Of a stretch of 64,000 nucleotides of DNA, positions 23,332 to 34,782 are shown in pieces. Location: assembly GCA_910591455.2 (NCBI GenBank), contig OU342809.1, forward strand, positions 14,919,519 through 14,983,518. Direction: 5' to 3'. The notes beneath the pieces are model-generated. The model searched no databases and was not told the DNA's origin. It was given only the letters and a program-made list of their open reading frames with translations. This DNA is from Pholis gunnellus (lineage: Eukaryota; Chordata; Actinopteri; Perciformes; Pholidae). The first letter of the stretch is position 1. Each line of letters opens with the position of its first letter. The position numbers and the translations under genes were made by a program.

Positions 23332-23342
23332 ACACACACACA
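23266..23342 (+). repeat. (CA) microsatellite, interrupted
   Basis: Begins with CACACGCACGAACAAACAGA, then (CA) from 23290, broken by ATA at about 23327. Confidence 0.95.
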
Positions 23343-23562
23343 GACAAGAGCCCTACCAAATGCTCTATTTTCTGCTGCTGTGTGGTGATTTATGAAAGGT
23401 GTTTCTCACAGCAGGCAGATAGTCCTGTTTGGAATGCTTCATTTCATAAATCTATTCTCCATTCTCATTTCTCTGCATCCCCTCCTTCGCCTCCTCTCTC
23501 GTATTACCCCTTTCTCCCCTGTGCAGGACTCCCTCAGCCTCTGTTGACACATACAGTACACT

Positions 23563-23612
23563 GTATGTATGTATGTGTTTGCGTGTGTGTGTGTGTGTGT
23601 GTGAGTGAGTGT
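23563..23612 (+). repeat. (GTAT)/(GT) compound tract
   Basis: Three GTAT units, then (GT) to about 23603, then GAGTGAGTGT. Confidence 0.9.
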
Positions 23613-23747
23613 ATGGATGGGGAGGGGATAGAGAGACATAAGTTGGCTTTGTCTGCAGTCGGGGTAATGATGCAGGAACAACCAAAGCCCCTGCAAAACC
23701 CCATTCTCCTGAGGTCTCTCTCTTTCTGTCTCCAATCTCTCCCTGCT

Positions 23748-23781
23748 CCCCCCCCCCCCCCCACACACTCACACACACACA
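23748..23781 (+). repeat. C15-(CA) compound tract
   Basis: C15 runs directly into (CA) with one CTCA interruption. Confidence 0.9.
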
Positions 23782-23819
23782 AATACAGGCATGCCTGACA
23801 CAGAGTCAAGCAGCGTTAA

Positions 23820-24507
23820 GTTGTGTAAACAAAAGTGGGACATCAACTGAGATCCAGCTCCCCAATGAAGCCACACGTGTAACTAATAAACACACACATT
23901 AATAACTCAACTTAATATAGCACCTCTATCAACACACACATTCACACACAGAGAAGCACAAACAGCAGCGGTTTAGAGAAACAGTAGAGGGTAGAGGTGT
24001 CACATATATTGGGAATGACAAACAGCCAAAGTGATATCTGTTTTAAGGAATGTACAGGTTATTCTGTTGATGGAAATAAATAAAATAAAATAATAAAGAA
24101 GTGAAAACAATGATTAATAATTGATGATTAATCAAACAGTCGTATTCAGGAACTCTTCCATCTATCTGGAAAACAATTCCAGAGGTTTACTTTTTTGCAA
24201 ATGTAAAGCAATTAATTCAATTTAACTTACACAAAAACTACAGCTCCCATGAAAACATGCTCAAGATAGACACAATTTCAAGTCATCAGACTAATGCATA
24301 TGAGTGGGTGAAAATGGCAATATCAACAGAAATTGTAATGATTAAGTATTAAGTATCCACATGTAGTGTAAACACATGATAACCAGGGGCCCTCTGTGGT
24401 CCTGGAGAATGAGTGCTCTGTGTAACCATGCAGTTAGTTGGGATTTTACTGTGCTGTTTAAAACTGTTGCATTGTTTGCATTATTGAAGTTAAGGCAGGC
24501 ATCCTCC

Positions 24508-24543
<36 letters not shown>

Positions 24544-25340
24544 GCTGGGCTCATCATGACCGAGGGTAATCAGATAATGCCACAGTGGTGAACATGGAGG
24601 GAAGGAAAACACTTCTTAAAAGCCCAACTCTACATCTGCTGCAGAGTGTGTGCGAGAAGAAGAAAGAGGAGAAAAGGGGAAGAAAGAGATGGGGCCACAG
24701 TGTAGATAAGGCAGTCTTGTTCCTTATTTATGTCTTATTATAGCTACAGCGGGGCCAGGCCACAGACACAGTCACCGGGGACACAATGATGAACTACTCG
24801 ACAAGGCAGCCTGCTCACTCCTGGGAAGACACACTCCCTCTATTCCCCACTCCTCCACTCCTTCGCCTTCTTCTTTAACACTTCCCTCTCCCTCCAGTCT
24901 CCTGCTCAGGTTTTCTTTTAACCCTTTTCTCCCCTTTCCCTTTCAACAACCTCATTCTGTCTCTGTCCCTGCTCCACCTCCAGAACTCTTTCTACTGTAT
25001 CCCGATTCATCTCAACTGCTTTCCCCCATCATCCTTTCCCCAGTCCTTCTGCAACACACAGAGCCGAGAGGACGCCAGTGTAAACAGGGAGTTACCCAAA
25101 GGTGCTGCAGTCGGGTGGAACGGCAGGCAGGTGACATGATTAAGACATCCCCGTTCTCCCTCAAGCACACACAGAGTACCTCTCTCTCTTTCCTGTTACA
25201 CTCCCTCTGTTGTTTCTAGTACTCTCTTTCTCTCTCTCTTGTGAGGTGACCTGCAGAGGTGGATGTGACTGAGCTCATTACCTGCTTTAATGAGAAGACA
25301 GCACCACAGAGGCAGCAGCTGCAACTCACCTGAACACTGT
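23820..25340. other. Non-coding stretch
   Basis: AT-rich 24050-24350 with gattaataattgatgattaa repetition, then pyrimidine-rich 24830-25050. No gene seen. Confidence 0.6.
24512..24541 (+). repeat. (GT)15 microsatellite
   Basis: Perfect tract. Confidence 0.95.
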
Positions 25341-25376
25341 GCGCGCACGCGCACACACACACACACACACACACAC
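25341..25376 (+). repeat. GCGC-rich (CA) tract
   Basis: GCGCGCACGCGC followed by (AC). Alternating purine-pyrimidine throughout. Confidence 0.95.
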
Positions 25377-25608
25377 TCTCACTCACGGGCGAATGCATGT
25401 AAATGCCTGCTCCTAACCACTGAAACGAGCAAATACACTTGATTATGCCTCAGAGAGAGAAGGATTCAAAAAGAGTGAAAGCGAGATGAAGAGGGAGGTG
25501 TGTAAAGACTTCCATGCTTGCTGCTGATACCACGGGCTCTCTGCTGTATCTTAGTTGTTGTTTTATGGAATTACCCTTGTACCAACATGCTCTTCCTGTG
25601 AGTAAAGC

Positions 25609-25622
25609 TTTTTTTTTTTTTT
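25609..25622 (+). repeat. T14 homopolymer
   Basis: Follows AGTAAAGC. Confidence 0.9.
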
Positions 25623-25728
25623 GCCTGGTTCAGGAAAATTAATGTCTATGAGCGCAATACAATCCATCATAGGCTGAAAGCAGAGGTCATTCAGGAAATG
25701 ATAGCAGGCAAGATAGGCTCAGCTCCAT

Positions 25729-25729
<1 letters not shown>

Positions 25730-25765
<36 letters not shown>

Positions 25766-25770
25766 TGGAG

Positions 25771-25809
<39 letters not shown>
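25730..25809. repeat. Opposed (AC)17 and (GT)17 tracts forming an inverted repeat
   Basis: (AC) at 25730-25763 and (GT) at 25775-25809 are separated by about 11 bases (gatggagagag). They are complementary over some 33 pairs and can fold into a long perfect hairpin. Confidence 0.95.
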
Positions 25810-25811
<2 letters not shown>

Positions 25812-25995
25812 GGAGGATATAGAAACATGGGGGGCATAGGATCCTTGAATCGCCAAACCCTTCTCCCATTTCACTCTTTGACTTTGGTAAGTCAGAGAAG
25901 GTAAGAAGAGGTTGAAGAAAGTTGTGTGCTTGAGCAGGAGACAAAGACTGAGTTTTGATTTTAATTTTTGGAAATAATGTTTATGATTTTTGAGT

Positions 25996-26536
25996 TTCTG
26001 TACTGATACCAAAACAATATTTTTCCATACTTTACGCTGGTCAACAAATCAACAAACCCTTTTGTAAAAATGTAAGAACAGAAGCCAAAGCCCTCAAATG
26101 TTAAATGTGGTCTAGACACAAGAGGCAGAACAAGAACATTTCTGAAATCAAATCATTTACTCAGATCCAACTATAAAGGGAGACACACACCAGCAACACC
26201 TGAGGCTCGTTCATACACCTGCACCTTCGGTTTACCGTGCACGCCCACACACCAGCAGCGACTTGTCACGCATCAGGATACATCATACAGCCGGTTCGAT
26301 GCAAGTCAACTGGTCGGAAATGGAGGATGTTTTTATGGCAATGACTCCTTGAATGGAAGCCTCTCGTCCACGCTGCCACCCCCACTTGTTCTGTGTGTGC
26401 ACATGAAACGATATGACCCTTTGCAATGCGACCAGTAAGTGAGTAACAAGTGCAACTTGAGGTGACTCTCATTTGATACCAGTTTTTTTAGTCAGTACCA
26501 AAGATAAAAAAGTATTGAAGTTTGACACCCAGCCCT
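25996..26536. mobile_element. Degraded non-autonomous DNA transposon-like repeat
   Basis: The segment resembles a common teleost interspersed repeat that I remember. It opens with tactgataccaaaac-type sequence and has an inner part reading aaatcaaatcatttactcag and ccagcaacacctgaggctcg. It closes with accaaagataaaaaagta and ACACCCAGCCCT. The last 12 bases are the reverse complement of AGGGCTGGGTGT, the terminus I recall for this family. The matching left terminus is missing, so the copy is truncated or decayed. No transposase is encoded. Superfamily (hAT-like is a guess) and exact limits need a repeat library. Confidence 0.6.
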
Positions 26537-26741
26537 CCAAGTGACATTGTTTGTCATTTATTTGCAGTATTGACCGCACCATCAACTTGGTATGTACAGC
26601 ATGTGTCCATCTTTCTGATTATTGATGAAGGACCTAAATGTAAAACCTCAAATCAGACATATAATGAGAGAGCCATCATCACATACATGTATGACTGTCC
26701 CAGAGCTGCACTCTCTTGTGGGGACTCAAGGGGGTCAATGC

Positions 26742-26744
<3 letters not shown>

Positions 26745-26796
<52 letters not shown>

Positions 26797-26798
26797 AC
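26745..26798 (+). repeat. (AC)23 microsatellite
   Basis: Perfect to 26790, then ATACACAC. Confidence 0.95.
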
Positions 26799-27278
26799 TC
26801 ATACAAAGACACCCTTCTCATCCCCACATGTGAAGTTGTTGACAGATTAATCTCGTGCATTAATTATTGACAGTAACTTCAATGTGAAAAGCAAACATCT
26901 GTCACCCTCGCCCTGTTTTAAATCATTTATACCTTCCTCTACATGGATAATCATATGGCTATTGATTAAGATACTTACAGCACAAGGGCGTATTGATAAC
27001 GCACACATGCACACAGCCTTACATCCCAGATGAGCTCGTCAGGAGGACGGAAAAATTGTCTAAAGCGGACAACACATCTGAGCTTTCATGAAAACACGCA
27101 CACACCTGCGTGTGAGTGAACACACACTCGTTCACACACAGAAACCAACGCGGTCCTACATGAAGCCAAATCTGGAATCTTTTGAAAACTGTGCGACAGC
27201 ACGACACGGAAAGAAGGACATGTTGACGTGGAGATAAGGCAGACGGAGAAAGCTAAGCCTTGTCCTAAAAATTGACAA

Positions 27279-27306
<28 letters not shown>
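27279..27306 (+). repeat. (CT)14 microsatellite
   Basis: Perfect tract. Confidence 0.95.
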
Positions 27307-27309
<3 letters not shown>

Positions 27310-27491
27310 GGAGCGAGGGGTTTTTATCTGTCTGACAGAGTGACGGATGTGTGGTCAGGTTCTACTCTGATGCTCCTGTCCTTTTAGTAAATCAGCCTTC
27401 AGTGTTGTCACCTGGCCGACCCGTGGTCACACATCACTGATGTCACCCTTACATGATGTCGAAACGCCAACCCCCACCACCATCCCCCCCA

Positions 27492-27504
27492 ACACACACA
27501 CACA

Positions 27505-27587
<83 letters not shown>

Positions 27588-27590
27588 GCA
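27492..27590 (+). repeat. (CA) microsatellite, about 48 units
   Basis: One AGA interruption near 27504, ending CACGCGCA. One of the longest tracts in the window. Confidence 0.95.
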
Positions 27591-29694
27591 AATTTCAAAT
27601 CATATAGTTTCCCTTACTTAATGACATGGAGACAAACAAACCAAAGTCACGAACTGAAACCACAGAGCAAATGAACAGCAAGATGTTGAGGTGTACAACT
27701 GTAATATTTCTGTTTCTTCAATAATGTTTCACTCTGAAAAAATGTCCTCCTACTTACGTTAATGTCTTCCACTTAACCTTAACAGAAGGTGTATTCAGCA
27801 GCATAAGCCATGAATAAAAACAGCAGCTGGATGATCTGCTATACTCAGAACAGTCCTGCCAATAATTACTGTGAGAAAGACACAAGGACCAGAAGTTGTG
27901 CAAAGACACGTCTTTTTTTACATTTCTCTTTTTAATTAGAGTAGAACTACATTTTAAAACCTGTTACATCTAGAATATTAAACGTAATACAATTAATCAA
28001 GTTATCTCCAAACATGTCATAAGCATCTTAAGGTTTAAACAAGAGGTTTATTAAAAGCTTTCAGATGTATTCAAGTGAGCAAAGAACAAAAGCATTTTCT
28101 TTTATCTACTTTTCCAATAGAATATTTTACAGAAAACGGTTCTTCTAAAAATGGAAAATTAACTCAATAACAACAATAAGCATGTTGAGAGAAACAAATT
28201 GCAGCCAAAAATGCATTTCTTTCTTTCTTTACAAGGCCCTAATGAAATACCCCATGTTTTAAGACACAAAGGAAATGACTAAAATCACATTTAAAGTTTT
28301 AAATATCTGAGATACACTTATTGCAGAGATACTACAATTCTATAAGTGCTCCTCAGACATCAGTAATCTATCCGAGCTGCAGATAATCACAACTATGGGA
28401 GAGGGTAGAGGGATCGATACAGCCCTCTAACAAGATCTATTGCTTTCTGATCGATTTCACACTGATCAGCCTCTCTGAGATCAACTGCACTTCCTGTGCA
28501 AGGGTACTGCAGTCTAGAACCAGAAGTAGGGAAGGAGTTATAATATGCTTCCTCTCATTACACTCTGTCTTCACCTGTTATTCTGTCTCTCTGACAATGA
28601 ATACGTACGTGCAACACTAGTTGCATCTCCTGTATGGTGGTGTTTTCAGTGACATAATGTCCTGCTGTTTGTACTGAACCAATGACGCATCTGCAGGCAG
28701 AGCACAAGCGGGCAGAGGTCTCAGAGAGAAGCCTTGCACCTGCACAAAGACAGAGCCAAACATGTGACCCGTCTTTCGCTGTCAAGGCCTGAGAGTTTAA
28801 AGCTTGCAGATAGATTCATAGATGTTTCATTTTTTAAGCAGCAGCTCTTTTTTATGTGTTTTTCTGATCTTTTTTTGTATTTATTGTAATTTGAGTTACC
28901 TGGATTTAGTCTTGTCTTATTTTGAAATATTAAGTATTTTCTTGTACTTCTTATTTGTTGCTATTCTGTGTTGTGTTGTAGTCTTTACTTTACTTTAATA
29001 GTTCTTTTTGATATACCTCTTTAAAGCACCTTGTGATAAACTGCTGCATGTCTCTGTATGTTTCCCATGTGAGATATGAACATGTGTAGGCTGTAGAACA
29101 AATGCCCATCCATTAAAGACAATCAATACATAATCCTCATTATTAAGGTTTATATGTTAGTATGCATGCATGCATAATTACGTGGTGAGATGAGCCACAG
29201 GAACAAAAGATTTTTTGGTACAGCTACAAAAATACAAAAGCACTTAAAGCCAGCCATGCAACTTAAAATGTATCAAATTATATTGGATTTGTAATCAATA
29301 AAGCATGAATAGCTAATCAAATTAAAGCTGCTTGCTGTCTTAAATGCAGCTTAAATGTTGTGATTTTGTACTAAACATCAATTCCATTCTAACCAGTTGT
29401 TTTATTAAATGGACACAAATAAAAGCTGCCGAATAAAGAGTCATTAATGTTCCCATAAAAAAGAAGACCGGTACACTGCCCAGTACAACACGGTGGTACC
29501 AGTTACCTATATGACTCCCCCGCTCGTCTCATATGCATCATGCGGGACAAAGTCATATACACCCCCGCCCCCGCCTCCTCCCCTGGGCTCTCCTCTGTGA
29601 TTGGAATGAAAGGTAATGGTCCTGAAAGATGAAGAAAGGAGACTTTCCTCCACTCTTATCTCTTAACACCGACAGTCAATGGAGCAAACTCTCG
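27591..29694. other. AT-rich, microsatellite-poor stretch
   Basis: Unlike its neighbours, this 2-kb region has almost no CA/TG repeats and is AT-rich, resembling untranslated or intronic sequence. Only the weak minus-strand exon at 28575-28690 stands out. Confidence 0.5.
28575..28690 (-). CDS. Possible minus-strand exon, gene unknown
   Basis: Read on the minus strand, an acceptor (ctctgcctgcag) precedes position 28690. A donor (AACAG then gtgaag) follows position 28575. The 116 bases between are open in one frame and include Cys residues and an Asn-Thr-Thr sequon (ENTT). The reading frame continues open upstream into the putative intron, so it also belongs to a 75-codon open frame at 28558-28785. 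There is no family resemblance I can name and no partner exon. Chance is a realistic explanation. Confidence 0.15.
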
Positions 29695-29799
29695 CACACA
29701 CACACACACACACACACTCACTCAGTCACTCAGTCACTCAGTCAGATGCATCGTTATGTAGGCGCACACTCGCACACACAAACACACACACACACACAA
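29695..29799 (+). repeat. (CA) / (TCACTCAG) / (CA) compound
   Basis: (CA) to 29717, three TCACTCAG-type octamers to about 29744, then a second (CA) at about 29770-29799. Confidence 0.9.
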
Positions 29800-30316
29800 A
29801 CTGTATATCTGCTGCAGGATGATGGCAGAAATAACATTGGTTTAATTGTGAAACACATCAAAGGAAAACACATCTTGCATGAGGCATCTCAGAGGATGAA
29901 ACTGTATCGTAATAGTAACAGTTTTGTCTCTTTGAGAGAAAATACATTAAAAAAAAATCCGGAAAGATGTAATGCTAAACAGATACAAAGTAATTTAATA
30001 GGAAGTTTAAAATATTCATAAATATTGAATTAATCATTTATAATAGATCTTAAATTAACTGCCGTCCTTGAAGTATTAGATGTGAGGAGAGAAGCAAGAG
30101 AGAGAAAGTCTGTGATAGAGAAAGAGAACGATAAAGAATGAGCCCTCTAGACATTTTTCCTTCCCTGTACTAACATCTCCTCCGACTGATGAATGAATAT
30201 TCATGTTTGATCCCGACACTGCTGCTCAACAAAGGCAGGGAAAGCCCTAAAACAGGTCTCGCTCCACTTCTGATGTATATAGCAGCACCACTCAGAGAGC
30301 CTCTCAACTGTTTAGT

Positions 30317-30568
30317 AGGGCTGGGCGACGACGAGAAAATCAAAACAGCACAATATTTTTGACCAAATACCTCCATAACTATACTGTGACGACACTGTAG
30401 GGTGGTAGGACCAACATATTTACACAATGCTACTTTTGATAAATAATTATCAGGAATGTGGATATAATGACAGAGTGGGTTAAGGATAAGAAAACAGTTA
30501 TATATTAAAATATCCGAAATCTAAGACAATATTTAGTCTCATATCACAATATTGATATAATAAAGATA
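30317..30568. mobile_element. Decayed GGGCTGGGCGA-type teleost repeat
   Basis: It starts AGGGCTGGGCGA and continues with gagaaaatcaaa, caatatttttgaccaaatac, a zone of degenerate gatat/cgat motifs, gataaataattatcag and aatctaagacaatatttagt. This is the order I remember for a widespread fish non-autonomous element. The right end stops in gatataataaagata without the inverted terminus expected for an intact copy, so it is truncated. It has no coding capacity. It shares the AGGGCTGGG start with the terminus of the copy at 25996-26536, although the internal sequences differ. Confidence 0.65.
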
Positions 30569-30687
30569 CACTGTCAGTTCCTGTGTGTGATCTCAGATGG
30601 TGATGCACCATTGATATACACAGGAAAATATGGACAGCACATTTAGCTGTGGGTCATATGTATTTACATTCCTCTGTACATGTATTC

Positions 30688-30688
<1 letters not shown>

Positions 30689-30760
<72 letters not shown>

Positions 30761-30772
30761 TGGGGGGGGGGG
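30689..30772 (+). repeat. (TG)35 followed by G-run
   Basis: TG to 30759, then CT and eleven G. Confidence 0.95.
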
Positions 30773-30921
30773 CGACGGCACAGAAGAGTTAAGGACAGTG
30801 AAGGCCGCTCTGATCACATCCTCACTGCTGTTCCTGCTGACGCAGCATCCTGCTCCTGGAATCTAGCTGGTGACCTGAAACTATTCACTCACTTCCCCTG
30901 AAATCCCCCCGCGTTAGTGGA

Positions 30922-30924
<3 letters not shown>

Positions 30925-30992
<68 letters not shown>
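30925..30992 (+). repeat. (TG)34 microsatellite
   Basis: Perfect tract, then AGAGAATAAG. Confidence 0.95.
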
Positions 30993-30994
<2 letters not shown>

Positions 30995-31149
30995 AGAATA
31001 AGGGCTGAGTTGGCGTTTTGTGAGCCTCTCAGAGATAGCAGTGTCTTACAGTAGATTACAGTGGATCCAATCCATACGCCCACCAGGCTCAACCAGACCA
31101 GTTCTCTATTCCGGTCTATCCCACAGCATAAGGAGGGTAATAATGGGGA

Positions 31150-31152
<3 letters not shown>

Positions 31153-31200
<48 letters not shown>
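31153..31200 (+). repeat. (AC)24 microsatellite
   Basis: Perfect tract, complementary to the TG tracts 160-460 bases upstream. Confidence 0.95.
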
Positions 31201-31202
<2 letters not shown>

Positions 31203-32120
31203 ACAGCATGAATGCATACACATCCTCAAAAAAAAGGCTGACAACAGAGGGCGAACTCACCAACAACTGGAGTTGGAGTAATACACTACCAGTTACTGCA
31301 TATAAAGAGATGAATATTATATCAGTTATTGGTACTGTGGCTGTCAGTCTGAATGTGTACTGTATTCATCATGGCTCACACACTGATAGAGGGGTGGAAT
31401 CCTTCATCACTCACACAAAGTCACACCCCTCTTCCTGGAGAGGGGTGTGAGGATAACAATTACTTTCTTGTGGGTAAAAGGTGGAGTTCACTCGTGGGAC
31501 TAAGAATGATCATTTGAGTCATTTAGACACTTTATTAAACAATTGCAATTATTGGAAGTTCAAGGATCATAATTCTGTTTTTTCTCCAGAGATTTTCTTG
31601 CTTTTCTGTTTCCTATTTCCTAACGTCTGATCGTTGATGATCACAACAATAATTGGTTGCTAATTTGAGGTTTTGATGTATTTTAGTTTGGCCAACTCTG
31701 CATCCTGTTGCTTGTGTTTCCTCATCTCCACTGCCTTGTGTGTCACCACCGTAACACTGACAAGAGCCATCTTCAAAAAGGTCAAGTCCTTCTGGAGACT
31801 TCCATGCTATTTCTTACACTTGATGTTCTGGAAAATAAGTACACTGCAAAACTGCAAGAGAGCGAATGTAAAAGAGTGCGAGAGAGGGAAACTTTGACGT
31901 CTTGTTCCTTGACAGAAGTTAAGTGCGTGTTATTGGGTGTGACAGGAAAACAAGAGGTGTGTGAAGAAGAGCTCAGGTTGGTTTAGATATACATTTAATT
32001 CATCTGAGAGCACAGAAAAGAGAGTGAGGAGATAGGGTGAGGGCAGAGGGGTTAATAAGGCAGTGGGAATAATACAAGCGTTGGCAGCTCAGTGTGTCGC
32101 TGCCCCCTGGAAAAGAGCAA

Positions 32121-32121
<1 letters not shown>
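31201..32121. other. Non-coding stretch
   Basis: Holds the hairpin at 31421-31450. A 92-codon plus frame at 31708-31986 has some charged, helix-like residues near its end but no splice or start support. Confidence 0.5.
31421..31450. repeat. Perfect 12-bp inverted repeat, 6-nt loop
   Basis: TCACACCCCTCT (31421-31432), loop TCCTGG, then AGAGGGGTGTGA (31439-31450). The stem is GC-rich and perfectly paired. There is no T-run after it and no gene beside it. Confidence 0.9.

Positions 32122-32164
<43 letters not shown>
32122..32164 (+). repeat. (AC)21 microsatellite
   Basis: Perfect tract. Confidence 0.95.
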
Positions 32165-32165
<1 letters not shown>

Positions 32166-32409
32166 CAGGAGAGAAGGACACAGACTGCTCAGTATGCAGC
32201 CCTGACATTGTCCACATCTGATACGGGACATTAGCCCCTAACTCCCTCCATACACCGCTGCCCTTCACTTTATATTACTTTATGTTAATAGAAAAATATT
32301 ACATACAACATCATTTGTCTTTGTTACCACGGCACCCCACAACTGATTTAAATGCATGTGTTTACCTCTGCAGACAGGTGAAGACAGGGGGAAGGGTGGG
32401 TGACTGACT

Positions 32410-32490
32410 GTGTGTGTGTCTATATACCTGTGTGTCTGTGTGTGATTGTGTGTGTGTGTGTGTGTGTGTGTGGGTGTGTTTTGTTTGTGT
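32410..32490 (+). repeat. Interrupted TG tracts
   Basis: TG runs with TCTA, CTG and GGTG interruptions. The longest is at 32448-32472. Confidence 0.9.
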
Positions 32491-32576
32491 GTTTGTAATA
32501 GGGAGAGTACAAATACACGCATCTTGTTCAGATTTATTGATCTTACCCACCTCTCACCAGGACCATGCTTTAACAG

Positions 32577-32578
<2 letters not shown>

Positions 32579-32624
<46 letters not shown>
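32579..32624 (+). repeat. (GT)16-(AT)7 compound tract
   Basis: GT tract passes directly into AT. Confidence 0.95.
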
Positions 32625-32625
<1 letters not shown>

Positions 32626-32828
32626 GACATAATGTATGTGTTGCCGTGCAGGTGGTTGTTGAGTGCAGGACTCGGACATCAACCTGCCATCACCTCAAAC
32701 TCCAGCTGTATATTGATTACTAGCTCTTTCCTGAGGCAAACAATGGTGGAGAAAATGACGATTTTTCAGGTACTTAAGTTTGACAAGTGATAATAAGAAA
32801 TATGCTTGTCCACCAATAACCCTGTTAA

Positions 32829-32857
32829 AATAAATTAACTTCATAATAAATTAACTT
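32829..32857 (+). repeat. Two-copy AT tandem repeat, period 16
   Basis: AATAAATTAACTT is present at 32829-32841 and 32845-32857, separated by three bases. Confidence 0.8.
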
Positions 32858-34745
32858 AATATAGGCGTGGACATTAATAAAACCTGACACAGTGTTGATT
32901 TTTACACTGCATTAAATCAACGGCACATTTTGTCATTTGTCAGGGGCAACTTGGGTTTCTGTTTAGAGTAAACTACAGTAACTATGACACACAATAATGC
33001 AGTTGAGGTGTGAAAACTAACTAACAAAAGCTCCCTCTCAACTTTCAACATTAGTCGTCACACAATAGGTGGGGATAAGACATCTGACAGACAGGTCGAT
33101 GTCGGACTGTCTCCCACCACTGATGTCCTTTCTGACCGGATGGGCTCACCTTAGAAGCTTAGAGGTCACCTAAACCTGACTGCCTGGGATTGTGTGTGTG
33201 ACTGTGTGAGTAGGTATATGTGTGTTTGTACTGTTCGTCATTACCACATTCTCTGTGGGCTATAATCAGTGTTACCATTAATCCATACGTCAATGAATCA
33301 ATGTTGGGCTGCAAATGAGGCTGAAAGCTCTCAGCCATATCGACCTGTCATTTGAAACCCTGATGATCACTGGACTTCAATGTAAATGCCACCTTAACAT
33401 CAGTCAGACTCACAATTTACGTATATGGTATCTATCCACGTACTTTAAGGTGGAGGGGCTTTCTGCTACAGATGAAGCAGCAGCCTCACTTAAATCTAAA
33501 AGATCATTATTTCGACCTGCGTTTTGGTGATCGCTGGGTTCAAAGGTGCAAGGACATGTACCTCATATCAGAGCTATATGGATGCCATACTGTGAGGCTA
33601 TTGATCTTGCAAGCGAATAAATATGGGTACATTGTCATGCATGTAAATGTTGTTGCATTAACAGAGTGCAAGGGCCTTCTGCTGTAAACGATCCTGCACT
33701 TTGTAATCTCTGGGATGTCAAAGCTCATACGTTACACCGTTAAAACACCCCCATCACTCTCCCGCCCAATGCTAATGCTACAGCACACTAATATGTACGT
33801 GAGTGTGTGTACGCGAGTGTGTGCTGTGCATGTATACTGCATGTGTGTGTTTATACTACATATTGCTCAATTCCTTTAGTGCTGATTACGAAGGTGTAGA
33901 TTGATAGTTGGCCTCGTCACGGTGTTTAATCATATTGGCATTCCAAAGCAAAGAAAAATGGCAGTTGTAATGAATTAGCACGGTGACATCATGTAGGGGT
34001 CATTCATTAGCAGCGGTTCAGAAACTGAGAGGGGCTACGAGACTGAGGAATTGGATGGATGGCATTAGAATAATGTGAAGGGTCCAAGAGAGGTCTATTG
34101 GAAATATGCAGATGAGCGAGTTTGACCTTGTGTGTTAAAACACAGTCCAAAAAAAAAGTGAGATAGACAAGAAGTGTGTGGCAGGAAGGGAAGTCGACAA
34201 ACATGAAAGATGAATTCAAACCCCAACTGGGTTGTGGAAACCTGTCAGTACTGTAGATCATACGCAGAGCAGTCCGAACAGACATCCTGTGGGTCGGACC
34301 CACACAGCTCCGATTCACCCCAAGCTACTTTCGTGCCGGTCAGATGCAACGGTTTATCCACTGACACACTCAATAATGAGAATAAAACATTCAAACAAAG
34401 GCTGAAACACATAACTGGTGGAAAAATGACCGAATGACCTCTCAGAGCAGAATTGGACACGAGTCTTTCACTTTTAAGAGGTTTCCCAAAAGTGGCACAG
34501 AATTAAATCGTACAACACTTGAGCCTTTCAAAGGCTAGTGAGCATGTCCTGACTAATACAGATTTCCACAGCTACCCGGTACTCATGTGGACACAGAAGG
34601 AATTCATGTCTCCCACACCGCTACAAACACACTATATAAACGAAACAGGAAGAAGACAGAGAGGATGGGATACTGGGAGGAGGATATAAGAGCTTGTGCT
34701 CATTACAATCAATTAGGGTCAAGTTGAGAGCAGTGTCGGGTGGTG

Positions 34746-34747
<2 letters not shown>

Positions 34748-34781
<34 letters not shown>
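34748..34781 (+). repeat. G34 homopolymer
   Basis: Thirty-four consecutive G, the longest G-run here. The surrounding 34650-34860 is purine-rich. The proline-rich frame opposite is a shadow of this run. Confidence 0.9.
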
Positions 34782-34782
<1 letters not shown>

